Source: Clostridiales bacterium (GTDB taxonomy: Bacteria > Bacillota > Clostridia > Lachnospirales > Lachnospiraceae). From it: a stretch of DNA of 33,321 nucleotides. This document shows positions 24,910 through 32,928 of the stretch, in pieces; the first letter of the stretch is position 1; each line of letters opens with the position of its first letter. The notes beneath the pieces are model-generated. The model searched no databases. It was not told the DNA's origin and worked only from the letters and a program-made list of their open reading frames with translations. Position numbers and translations under genes: made by a program. Location of the stretch: assembly GCA_012520645.1 (NCBI GenBank), contig JAAYNV010000067.1:1-33321 (forward strand), written 5' to 3'.

Positions 24910-24963
24910 ATATTATATATCGTATAATATCATTCCGTGCGTATACTATACAACGTATAATAT
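24910..24963. promoter_or_regulatory. Two 21-base palindromic operators in the padR promoter
   Basis: Positions 24910-24930 read ATATTATA-TATCG-TATAATAT, a perfect 8-5-8 inverted repeat. Positions 24943-24963 read ATACTATA-CAACG-TATAATAT, the same with one mismatch. The copies are 33 bases apart, about three helical turns. The second copy covers the -10 box and most of the spacer of the promoter, and the first lies in the early transcribed region. PadR binding is inferred. Confidence 0.72.
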
Positions 24964-24974
24964 TATGTTGTCAA
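24945..24974 (-). promoter_or_regulatory. Promoter of the padR operon
   Basis: TTGACA (24974-24969) and TATAGT (24950-24945) on the minus strand are 18 bases apart and are overlapped by the upstream operator palindrome. Confidence 0.8.
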
Positions 24975-25008
24975 TACTTATTTTCATTTTTTTTCATACT
25001 ACCGGCTC

Positions 25009-26229
25009 TTAGTTTTCATTTCCCTGTGCTGCCACACTCTGATTCACCTTTTCGATCATAAGCACCATCAGGCATAAAAGCCCTGCCACATAAAAAGGAA
25101 AAATCCGGTATCCGCTCCTTCCCGCCAGTATTCCAAAAAGCGGCGGCATACAGGTAGTGCCCACATAGGCGGCAGACATCTGGATGCCCATAATCGTCTG
25201 ACAATACCGTTTTCCGAAATTTCGGGGGGTCTCATGCAAAAGTCCCGGATAAATCGGTGCACACCCAGCCCCCATGACCAAAAAAGCCACCTGCAGCAGT
25301 AACTCTTTTTCTGCAAATGCAGCAAACAATACGCCCGCTGCCAGTATGACCTGCCCCAGCCGTATCATCCACTTTTCCGAAAACCGATCTGAAAGAAAAC
25401 CTGCCATCAGCCTCCCCAGAGTAATGCCCACATAATAAAGAGATACCAGACTTGCCGCTGCTGCCGGAGATACACCTCTGCAAAGCACAAGATAACTGCT
25501 GCTCCACAATCCGATTGTCATTTCCACCGCATAATAGCAGAAAAAGGCAACCAGAACAGCCTTCACTCCCGGCAGCGAAAATATAATCCGAAGATGAAGT
25601 TCTTCCTTTCTCTGCTCCTGCACACTGCACTCCAATCCCTCTGTTGTCTCCAATGTCTCTTCCTCGCTCCACTCATCTTCCGCTTTTTTCCATAGCGGAA
25701 GCGAAAAGAGAAGCAAGATACCCAGAACAAGCTGCACACTCCCGACAGCCCGATAGCCCATACACCAGGATTCCCCTCTTGCAAGCCAGAAAGACAGAAT
25801 AACCGGTCCCGCCGTCGCTCCGATTCCCCAAAAACAGTGCAGCCAGTTCATATGCTTTGCCTTATAATGCAGCGCCACAAAATTATTCAATGCCGCATCA
25901 ACACTGCCGGCACCCAGACCAAGCGGTACCGCCCACAGGCATAGTTTCCAAAAGCACCCGCTAAAGGAGAATCCAAGCAGTGCCACCGCCGTAATACAGA
26001 CACTCACTGCCGTTAATATTCCCGTTCCCATTCTCCTTATCAAACGATCGCTGAAAAAGCTGGATAAAATTGTTCCAACCGAAATAATCATGGACAGAAC
26101 ACCCGCATAAGCAACCGGAATCTCCAGTTGTCTGTATATAGCGGGCCAGGATGATCCCAACAGGGAATCCGGCAGCCCCATGCTGATAAATGCCAAATAA
26201 ATAAGCACCAGCAAAATCGCAATAAGCAT
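25009..26229 (-). CDS. Major facilitator superfamily transporter
   Basis: The 406-residue protein has about twelve hydrophobic segments with a central cytoplasmic loop (about 185-215, acidic: EDEWSEEETLETTEG). The early GLPDSLLGSSWP and later GRLMAGFLSDRFSEK are motifs of a sugar-transporter-like MFS group (FucP/Mfsd4-like). GGAGG seven bases before the ATG at 26229 fixes the start; a longer frame from 26253 lacks a site. It lies 93 bases behind the GH13 gene on the same strand, so it may carry a sugar or oligosaccharide linked to that enzyme. The substrate is not established. No clear terminator was found after it. Confidence 0.88.
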   Translation of the reverse strand: MLIAILLVLIYLAFISMGLPDSLLGSSWPAIYRQLEIPVAYAGVLSMIISVGTILSSFFSDRLIRRMGTGILTAVSVCITAVALLGFSFSGCFWKLCLWAVPLGLGAGSVDAALNNFVALHYKAKHMNWLHCFWGIGATAGPVILSFWLARGESWCMGYRAVGSVQLVLGILLLFSLPLWKKAEDEWSEEETLETTEGLECSVQEQRKEELHLRIIFSLPGVKAVLVAFFCYYAVEMTIGLWSSSYLVLCRGVSPAAAASLVSLYYVGITLGRLMAGFLSDRFSEKWMIRLGQVILAAGVLFAAFAEKELLLQVAFLVMGAGCAPIYPGLLHETPRNFGKRYCQTIMGIQMSAAYVGTTCMPPLFGILAGRSGYRIFPFYVAGLLCLMVLMIEKVNQSVAAQGNEN

Positions 26230-26322
26230 ATTGTTTCCTCCATAGTTCCGCATACAATATACTTATTCCGTTTTTGCCGGTGCGTGCTTTTCTTGACTGG
26301 CTTTTCTGTATCTTGCTTCCCT

Positions 26323-27633
26323 TTACCGTTCCATCTTCCAGTATGCTGCACTGTACGGCGGAAGCTCACTGCCACCCCCAAAGTCGTGCGTTTTTCCGCT
26401 AATCAGATCCACTGCCTGACCGCATCCTGCATCAAAATGCGCCGTATACGGTGCACTGTCCGCATTGATGGCTACCAGAATTCTCTCATCATCCGTCTTT
26501 CTTTCAAAAATACATTGTCTGTTGGTTAGGACAACCGAACGGAATTCTCCATAGTTGAGTGCCTTGCTCTCCCGTTTTGCCCGCACCAGTTTGCCAATCC
26601 ATTCGGTCAGTTCACATTCCACCGGTGCTTCAAAGCAGGCGCGCAGTGCCGGATCGCCTTCTTCCTTTCTCGCTTTGGCGCCCCATTCACTTCCATAATA
26701 AATACACGGAATACCCGGCATTCCCATGCAGAGTGCATAAATGAGCGGAAGGTGCGCTTCATTGGACAGATTGCTTGCAATTCTCGTCACATCATGATTA
26801 TCCACAAAGGATAACAAGTGCATTCCCCGGTAAAGCGTCCAGTTCTCCGGTCCAAACTGCCTGAGCAGCGAATGAACGATTTCAAATAAATTATTGCGGT
26901 TAAAACTGGAGTAAAGTCCCTTAAAGCATTCATAGTTTGTTGCACTGTGCAGCATTCCGTCTCCTACGATCTGCTTATAATCTCCGTGGATCATTTCACC
27001 TAACAGGAAAAATTCATCCTTTAATCCGTCACAAAAACCACGCAGTCTGTGGATAAAATCCCTGTCCAGACAATATGCCACATCCAGTCTGAGACCATCT
27101 ATGCCAAATTCCTCTACCCAGAACCTTACACTGTCAAAAATATGGGAAATTACCTGCTCATTTCTAAGGTTCAATTTTACAAGATCATAATTGCCTTCCC
27201 ATCCTTCATACCAGAGTCCGTCATTATAATTGGAATTTCCTCCAAGGTTCAGATGAAACCAATCCACATACGGCGATCTTTCCCTATTCTGAAGCACATC
27301 CTGGAATGCCCAGAAACCACGTCCCACATGATTGAAAACACCGTCTAACACTACCCGGATGCCCGCCTGGTGCAGTGCCTTGCACACTTCCTTAAAATCT
27401 TCATTCGTTCCAAGCCGCACATCGATTTTACGATAGTCTCTTGTATTATAGCCATGCGTATCGGATTCAAAAATCGGAGAGAAATAAACTGCGTTGATTC
27501 CCAGTTTTTCAAGATGCGGAATCCAATCCAGCACCTTTTTGATGCGATGCTCCTGTATCCCGTCATTTTCAAATGGCGCTCCGCAGAAGCCCAACGGATA
27601 AATCTGATAAAATACACTTTCATATGCCCACAT
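26323..27633 (-). CDS. GH13 alpha-amylase family glycosyl hydrolase, cytoplasmic
   Basis: The 436-residue enzyme has a (beta/alpha)8 barrel with the four GH13 regions: DGVFNH (region I), GLRLDVAY with nucleophile Asp184, LLGEMIHG with acid/base Glu213, and FVDNHDVTR with Asp281. A short C-terminal beta domain follows (about 360-436). There is no signal peptide, so it acts on imported malto-oligosaccharides or similar alpha-glucans. It is shorter than typical cyclomaltodextrinases and lacks their N-terminal domain. GGAGG six bases upstream supports the ATG. An MFS transporter follows on the same strand. A TATAAT-like box occurs about 40 bases upstream without a clear -35. The exact specificity (amylase, oligo-1,6-glucosidase or other) is unresolved. 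Confidence 0.9.
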   Translation of the reverse strand: MWAYESVFYQIYPLGFCGAPFENDGIQEHRIKKVLDWIPHLEKLGINAVYFSPIFESDTHGYNTRDYRKIDVRLGTNEDFKEVCKALHQAGIRVVLDGVFNHVGRGFWAFQDVLQNRERSPYVDWFHLNLGGNSNYNDGLWYEGWEGNYDLVKLNLRNEQVISHIFDSVRFWVEEFGIDGLRLDVAYCLDRDFIHRLRGFCDGLKDEFFLLGEMIHGDYKQIVGDGMLHSATNYECFKGLYSSFNRNNLFEIVHSLLRQFGPENWTLYRGMHLLSFVDNHDVTRIASNLSNEAHLPLIYALCMGMPGIPCIYYGSEWGAKARKEEGDPALRACFEAPVECELTEWIGKLVRAKRESKALNYGEFRSVVLTNRQCIFERKTDDERILVAINADSAPYTAHFDAGCGQAVDLISGKTHDFGGGSELPPYSAAYWKMER

Positions 27634-28218
27634 AATATACTGCCTCCTGTGATGTTCAAATTTACTGCCTCTTTTATTATACCAATAACGTCACTTTTTT
27701 TCTACTCAAAATCCTTCAAAAACTCATACTTTCGTACTACGGCTTCTTTTTCGTTTTGTTATGCCTCGTGGGAAAAAGTGTTTACATAAAGTTTTTGACT
27801 CGTTCAGTACTATTTCTGGATTCATCCACATTCATTTGTCGCACCTTCTGCCAAAAAAATGACAAATTCATCTTATTTTTTTGAGAAATCCCCAGTTTCC
27901 ACAGACTTATCCACATATGACACGTATGTCATGTGTTCTATTTTCATTTGTCATACTCTGTGTTATATCATGCTATTTTGACAATTTTCCCTTTTTATTC
28001 CAAAATCTTTTCAAATTCTCTGTTCACATATCTCAAATGCTTGTCCCACGTTATGTTAATCTCTCTATTTCCTCAAAATCACGATCCTTACACCGGTAGT
28101 CGTATATTTCCATCGAAATAAATCCGGAATCATGTTATAATATGACTCGAATAACGTCTCTCATCAAATGATTCCGAAGACGCTTTACGAACAACACATT
28201 CTGCAGGAGGATTTCACT
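27634..28218. other. 585-base AT-rich intergenic region between divergent GH13 and nfo genes
   Basis: No coding frame with a ribosome binding site was found. Contents seen: a TATAAT (28136-28141) probably serving nfo; a minus-strand TGTAAACACTTTTT near 27770-27785 that loosely resembles a CcpA cre site with two mismatches; ATTTGTC motifs at about 27834, 27861 (inverted) and 27946; the dyad TGACACGTATGTCA near 27918-27931; and DnaA-box-like TCATCCACA (27822-27830) and TTATCCACA (27907-27915). The length is unusual for this window, where other gaps are under 300 bases. It could hold several promoters or a small RNA; nothing more can be claimed. Confidence 0.6.
27907..27915 (+). promoter_or_regulatory. 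Consensus DnaA box
   Basis: TTATCCACA is identical to the common DnaA-box consensus. A one-mismatch copy lies at 27822-27830 and TTTCCACA at about 27895-27902. A single perfect box can occur by chance; the local cluster is modest. Confidence 0.4.
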
Positions 28219-29076
28219 ATGTTTCGAATCGGTTCCCATGTTTCCATGTCGGGAAAAGACATGATGCTCGGATCAGCAAAAGAAGCGGTTTCCTATGGTG
28301 CCAATACTTTTATGCTCTATACCGGAGCACCCCAGAATACCAGACGCAAGGAAATCAGCCAGCTTAATATTCCCGCTGCCTGGTCCTATATGCGTGAGCA
28401 TGACATCGATCTGTTCTGTGTTCATGCTCCTTATATCATCAACCTCGGCAACTCTGTCAATGCAGATACCTTTTCACTGGCAGTCGATTTTCTGGCATTG
28501 GAACTGGAACGAACAGCGGCAATGAACAGCCCCCTGTTAATCGTCCATCCGGGTGCCCATGTCGGCGCCGGAAGTCAGGCGGGCATCCACAAAATTGCAG
28601 AAGGGTTAAATGCTGTTCTGACAAGAGACACCGACTGTCTGATTGCTCTGGAAACCATGGCGGGAAAGGGATCTGAAATCGGACGTTCCTTTGAAGAGCT
28701 GGCGTCCATCTATGATAAAGTAAACTATCCGGACAAACTGCGCATCTGCTTTGATACATGCCATGTACATGATGCCGGCTATGATATTGTACATGATTTT
28801 GACGGTGTGATTGGAGAATTAGATACCTTGATTGGTAAAGAACAGATTGCTGTATTTCATATTAATGACAGCAAAAATGAATGTGGCGCTGCCAAAGACC
28901 GCCACGCAAATATCGGACAGGGCAAGCTTGGACTAAACACCTTAAGAAATATTGTCAAACATCCGGATTTTCTGGATATACCCAAGATTTTAGAAACTCC
29001 CTGGATTCCCTCAAAGGAGGATCCTTCCAAGACAATTGCCCCCTATAAAGAAGAAATTCTGGCATTGACTTACTAA
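28219..29076 (+). CDS. nfo: Endonuclease IV (AP endonuclease)
   Basis: Endonuclease IV cuts DNA at abasic sites in base-excision repair. The 285-residue TIM-barrel protein shows the family metal-site motifs: [12 protein letters not shown] at the start, then [37 protein letters not shown], and [20 protein letters not shown]. These hold the His, Glu and Asp ligands of the three zinc ions. GGAGG eight bases before the ATG at 28219 fixes the start; an upstream in-frame ATG at 28168 has no site. It is convergent with the helicase gene, and a shared hairpin covers both ends. The long upstream region contains its probable promoter. Confidence 0.95.
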   Translation: MFRIGSHVSMSGKDMMLGSAKEAVSYGANTFMLYTGAPQNTRRKEISQLNIPAAWSYMREHDIDLFCVHAPYIINLGNSVNADTFSLAVDFLALELERTAAMNSPLLIVHPGAHVGAGSQAGIHKIAEGLNAVLTRDTDCLIALETMAGKGSEIGRSFEELASIYDKVNYPDKLRICFDTCHVHDAGYDIVHDFDGVIGELDTLIGKEQIAVFHINDSKNECGAAKDRHANIGQGKLGLNTLRNIVKHPDFLDIPKILETPWIPSKEDPSKTIAPYKEEILALTY

Positions 29077-29085
29077 GTCAATGCC
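29061..29085. terminator. Perfect hairpin over the convergent ends of nfo and the helicase gene
   Basis: GGCATTGACTT-ACT-AAGTCAATGCC is a perfect 11-base-pair inverted repeat that includes the nfo stop codon and touches the helicase end. No T run follows on either side, so it may act as a weak terminator or an RNA-end stabiliser for both transcripts. Confidence 0.55.
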
Positions 29086-31451
29086 TATAGCCACTCATCC
29101 CAGAAGCGCTCGACCCGATGTCCCGACTGTCCCGCTTCCACTACCTCAAACTGTTCCCACTCCCTTGGAAAAAGCTGTCTGTAGCTTCCCTGTAAAAACC
29201 TTTCATCTAAAAGTGCCACAATTCCGACATCCTCTGCGGTCCGGATTACGCGTCCTGCTGCCTGCAGAACCTTATTCATCCCCGGGTAACGATAGGAATA
29301 GTCAAAACCATTCCCGCCATTTTCATCAAAATAGTTCTTCAAAATTTCCCTCTCTTCGCAGACTTGTGGAATCCCTGTACCAACAATCAGGGCTCCGATC
29401 AAACTGTCATTTTTCAAATCAATGCCTTCACTGAATATACCACCCAGCACACAAAAACCGATCAATGTTTTTTCTTCCCAGTCAGTCTCCTGCCCCCGTC
29501 CCGAAAAGCGGTGCAGAAATTCTTCCCGTTCCGTTTCACTCATCCGATCTGCCTGCACAATACATTCCACTCCCTCCTTTTGAAACTCTGCCTCAAAAAT
29601 ATCCAGAACTTCTTTTAAAAACACATGTGATGGAAAAAACACCATATAATTTCCATGACGTTTTTCTGTGATTTCATGGACATATGCCGCGATTTTTCTA
29701 TACTCTGTCTCTCCCCTTCTTGTATAACGGCTGGTCACGTCTTTTCCTATTAATAGCAGTTGTTTTTTATTGTCAAATACCGATTTGGCATATACTTCAT
29801 AATCTTCTTCCTCACCGCCCAGAAGATTTTTATAGTACTGTATCGGAAGAAAAGTGGCCGAAAATAAAATACTGCTTCTTCCCCGCCCCATACATTCCTT
29901 CAGGTTGACTCTGGGATTCACACAAAACAGCTTTAGTATAAACTCTCCACTTGGCAATAATTGTGTATAAGTGACATAATTGTCATCTACTCTCTCATAG
30001 ATATCTAAAAAGTGACAGATTTCAAAATAAAACTCCAGTACCGACTCTCGGATTTCCCCCTCCTCATGATTTTCCAAAAAAGTTTCCATTGTCGCATGAA
30101 CTCTGGTAAGTGCCATGACAAATGGAGAGATAAATTCTACAATCCGATAGTTTTCGCAATCCCTTTTCAGGGCTAACATTTCCTTATTACACTTCTCAAG
30201 CTGACGTTCCAGCCTGGGATCTATTCCCTTGACAATTTTTTTGAGTGCCAGAAAATCCTCCTTTTTCAGAACCGCACTATACATCTCCCTACCGCGTTCA
30301 ACCAGATTGTGCGCCTCATCAATGAGAAAAAGATAGTCTCCCTGTATTCCATCTGCAAAAAACCTTCTTAAATAAACATGGGGATCAAATACATAATTAT
30401 AGTCACAAATCACTGCATCCGAAAACAGGCTCATATCCAGTCCCAATTCAAAAGGACAAACCTGATGTGCTCTGGCACAGTCCTCCAGTTCGCCCCTTGT
30501 AAAATTGTCCGAATGAGTCAATAAATCATAAACTGCATCATTGATACGGTCGTAATGCCCCTTGGCATAGGGACATTTCTCCGGATTGCACTCCGGCTCC
30601 TCCAAAAAACAGATTTTTTCCTTGGCTGTCAGCAACACGCCTTTCAATCGAAGCCCCTTCTCTCTAAGCAGTTCCAATGTATCTGCAGCCACAGTTCTGG
30701 TAATCGTTTTCGCTGTCAGATAAAAAATTTTGCCCGCTAATCCTTCACCCATTGCTTTAACTGCAGGAAAAACAGTTGTTATTGTTTTGCCCACTCCGGT
30801 TGGCGCCTCAATATACAGCTTTTTCTTATGATAGATTGTCTGGTATACATAGGCTGCCAGCTCCTTCTGCCCTTCTCTATAAGGAAAGGGAAACTGCATT
30901 TCACGAATGGACGTCTGCCTGATCTGCCTCCATTCATACTCAAAATCCGACCATTTCTGGTATTGACTCAATACCTGTAAAAACCACTCCTCCAGTTCCG
31001 TATCCGTATATTCCTCATAAAAATATTTCAGTTCTTCCGTATCCAGATTGCAGTAAGTCATCCTGACGCGCATCTGTTTCAGGCATTCTTTCTGCCTGTA
31101 CCAGTATAGATAGGCATAGCATTTTGCCTGAGCCAGATGCACCGGAACTGCTGCTTTCATCTTATCCAGATCACGGTATGTGCCTTTGATTTCGTCAATC
31201 GTAATTCCGCTCTCCTCGGTAAGGATTCCATCAGCCCGCCCTTCTATTACGATTTCATATCTTCCTGTATCATAACGCAAGGAGAGCGGTACCTCAGCCT
31301 GATAATTGCTTCCCATTCGTTTCTGTATCATTCTGTGGATGCGGCTTCCTTCCGCCATCGCATTATCCGGAGCCGCTCCTTTCCGATTATCAATGTCTCC
31401 GGACCGCAAAATGAATTCTACAAGATTTCGTACCGATATTTTTACTTCCAC
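29085..31451 (-). CDS. Fe-S DNA helicase (XPD/DinG-like) with N-terminal PD-(D/E)XK nuclease domain
   Basis: The 788-residue protein joins two modules. Residues about 60-120 carry a PD-(D/E)XK/Cas4-like core (IEGRADG with Asp74, TIDEIKG with Glu87 and Lys89). The rest is a superfamily 2 helicase: Walker A APTGVGKT at 216-223; four cysteines for an iron-sulfur cluster (281, 288, 293 and 332); DEAH box LIDEAHNL at 376-383; and C-terminal motifs such as FSATF, LIGFCVLGGIFSEGIDL and YPGMNKVLQAAGRVIR. It begins at a GTG with GGGAGG seven bases upstream. Related fusions occur in many Clostridia, but their role is not well defined; a function in repair or processing of damaged or structured DNA is likely. 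It is convergent with nfo. Confidence 0.92.
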   Translation of the reverse strand: MEVKISVRNLVEFILRSGDIDNRKGAAPDNAMAEGSRIHRMIQKRMGSNYQAEVPLSLRYDTGRYEIVIEGRADGILTEESGITIDEIKGTYRDLDKMKAAVPVHLAQAKCYAYLYWYRQKECLKQMRVRMTYCNLDTEELKYFYEEYTDTELEEWFLQVLSQYQKWSDFEYEWRQIRQTSIREMQFPFPYREGQKELAAYVYQTIYHKKKLYIEAPTGVGKTITTVFPAVKAMGEGLAGKIFYLTAKTITRTVAADTLELLREKGLRLKGVLLTAKEKICFLEEPECNPEKCPYAKGHYDRINDAVYDLLTHSDNFTRGELEDCARAHQVCPFELGLDMSLFSDAVICDYNYVFDPHVYLRRFFADGIQGDYLFLIDEAHNLVERGREMYSAVLKKEDFLALKKIVKGIDPRLERQLEKCNKEMLALKRDCENYRIVEFISPFVMALTRVHATMETFLENHEEGEIRESVLEFYFEICHFLDIYERVDDNYVTYTQLLPSGEFILKLFCVNPRVNLKECMGRGRSSILFSATFLPIQYYKNLLGGEEEDYEVYAKSVFDNKKQLLLIGKDVTSRYTRRGETEYRKIAAYVHEITEKRHGNYMVFFPSHVFLKEVLDIFEAEFQKEGVECIVQADRMSETEREEFLHRFSGRGQETDWEEKTLIGFCVLGGIFSEGIDLKNDSLIGALIVGTGIPQVCEEREILKNYFDENGGNGFDYSYRYPGMNKVLQAAGRVIRTAEDVGIVALLDERFLQGSYRQLFPREWEQFEVVEAGQSGHRVERFWDEWL

Positions 31452-31543
31452 ACCGCTCCCTCCCTTCTTTTCTTTCTATAATTGTGCAGAACAAAGTGTC
31501 CGCATAACTGCTTTTTTATTAACGGCAATAAGGTTGTCTATCG

Positions 31544-31594
31544 AAAAAAAGACTCCTGAATACAGATAGTGTAACCTATCCGTATCCGGGAGTC
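31544..31594 (-). terminator. Terminator of the HPr-like gene
   Basis: On the minus strand GACTCCCGGATACGGATAG pairs with CTATCTGTATTCAGGAGTC with few mismatches around a six-base loop and is followed by TTTTTTT. It is one of the strongest terminators in the window and separates the HPr-like gene from the helicase gene. Confidence 0.92.
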
Positions 31595-31646
31595 AATTTA
31601 GCTTTGCACCCTGCATATCCGCCGATGCACTTTCAGTCAATCGATG

Positions 31647-31874
31647 TCAGCACGCAACCGCAAAGCTTGCAAGATAGTTTTCCAGTCCTGCATTGTAACC
31701 ATCATATCTGACAGTCAAAACTTTTGTAAGGTCCAGACCATATACTCCTAAAATGGATTTTGCGTCTACGGTGTAACGATTGTAATAAATGTCAATATCA
31801 AAATCACACTTCGAAGCAACTGTAACAAAGTCTTTTACATCTTCTGGTTTAAGCATAATCCTACGCTGTACCAT
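31647..31874 (-). CDS. HPr-like regulatory protein lacking the phosphorylatable histidine
   Basis: The 75-residue protein aligns with the HPr fold from its middle onward (FVTVASKCDFDIDIYYNRYT, then VDAKSILGVYGLDL), including the HPr-kinase target serine (Ser40, equivalent to Ser46). The His-15 region is replaced by MLKPEDVKDF, so it cannot work as a PTS phosphocarrier. In that respect it resembles Crh, which keeps the serine and acts with CcpA. The start at 31874 is set by AAAGGA eight bases upstream; an ATG at 31883 is too close to that site. It is monocistronic, with its own promoter and a very strong terminator. Such His-less forms are common in Lachnospiraceae, and their role is not well known. 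Confidence 0.82.
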   Translation of the reverse strand: MVQRRIMLKPEDVKDFVTVASKCDFDIDIYYNRYTVDAKSILGVYGLDLTKVLTVRYDGYNAGLENYLASFAVAC

Positions 31875-31945
31875 ATTGATCATCCTTTCTCATTGCTTGC
31901 ATAAGCAAACCTACAAATAAATACTTTTTCTGCTTCTTTAAACGT

Positions 31946-31973
31946 ATTATAACCTTTTTTAATCAAAAGTAAA
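31946..31973 (-). promoter_or_regulatory. Promoter of the HPr-like gene
   Basis: TTTACT (31973-31968) and TATAAT (31951-31946) on the minus strand are 16 bases apart, 71 bases before the start. The upstream stretch to 32118 is very AT-rich and holds no gene. Confidence 0.65.
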
Positions 31974-32118
31974 GTATTTTTAATCGTACAATCCTGTACA
32001 TTTTCCTGAATTTTCCACATTTTTTGACTTTTTTTACAATTTTATAATATGTTAATCTTACAAAATTGTTTATATTATCCTTTTTTACTTTATCAGATTA
32101 ACGCAATATCTATTTTCT

Positions 32119-32928
32119 TTATCCTAATTGCTTAAATTCTGTCATATAAGATTGGAACCTTAACGGGCACATTCCCTGCTGCAACCGCACATTTTTTCGC
32201 TCCTTTATAGCTATTCTATGACAGAAATATCGAAACAGTTCCTGATATTTTGCTTCATTTTCAGAATATACAATCCTTTGCCTGTCAATCAGGGAATTGC
32301 CTTTCGCCTCTCCGTCTTCCTTGACCAGTCTCCTGACATACCAATCCTTTCCTGCCGGATGTAACACCAGGCTTTCTCTCTTTTCGTCATAAATCATAAA
32401 ATTTTCCAAAGGAAGCCTGTCCGCAAAATGGGGGGCAAGATATGCCACAATGTCATTGACCGGTCCTATCTGTGCAAATAATATTCCATTCTCCAACTCT
32501 TCAAAACGCAGAAATTCCTTCCAATGGTGCGCTTCATTCATGACATTCCGGCTTAACTCAAATACTGTACGCACTGCATCATCTGTCAGATTTCCCATCA
32601 GCTGTGACGGTCTGCTGCACTTTAATCCCTTTGCTATCGTATGATAAATTGCATCTGCTTTCTTCTGATCGTAAGAGGATGCTGCACGGTATATAGCAAT
32701 CCATGCCTCCACACCAAACCGCTCCTGCAAAGTTCTTATCACCTTCCCAGCTTTTTCATTTTCAGTTTCAATGTTTACATATTCCGTAAACAACCTGTAA
32801 TTTCCAGGTTCTCCAATCTGCAGCCGTGTATGCTCTGGTATACATTTTAACCGATATGCTTCATATACTCCCGTCAGTATGCCTTCCAGCGAATCTTCAC
32901 ACAACAAGCATATTTCCTGGTCCATATG
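32119..32928 (-). CDS. DUF4130/TIGR03915 family protein (putative DNA repair or modification partner)
   Basis: The 269-residue protein belongs to the TIGR03915/DUF4130 type, recognised by the N-terminal CLLCEDSLEGILTGVYEAYR and the C-terminal RHIA-like block (here RYFCHRIAIKERKNVRLQQG followed by MCPLRFQSYMTEF). Family members are encoded next to a radical SAM protein (TIGR03916) and sometimes fused to a uracil-DNA-glycosylase-like domain, hence the proposed link to DNA repair; the reaction is unknown. GGAGGGAGG nine bases before the ATG at 32928 fixes the start. That site lies inside the end of the upstream radical SAM gene, so the two overlap by 32 bases and are translated together. No signal peptide or membrane segment is visible. 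Confidence 0.85.
   Translation of the reverse strand, partial: HMDQEICLLCEDSLEGILTGVYEAYRLKCIPEHTRLQIGEPGNYRLFTEYVNIETENEKAGKVIRTLQERFGVEAWIAIYRAASSYDQKKADAIYHTIAKGLKCSRPSQLMGNLTDDAVRTVFELSRNVMNEAHHWKEFLRFEELENGILFAQIGPVNDIVAYLAPHFADRLPLENFMIYDEKRESLVLHPAGKDWYVRRLVKEDGEAKGNSLIDRQRIVYSENEAKYQELFRYFCHRIAIKERKNVRLQQGMCPLRFQSYMTEFKQLG

Noticed and set aside
27822-27915. Possible replication origin from DnaA boxes
   Set aside because: Only one perfect and one near-perfect box are present, and no dnaA, dnaN, recF or other origin genes lie nearby.
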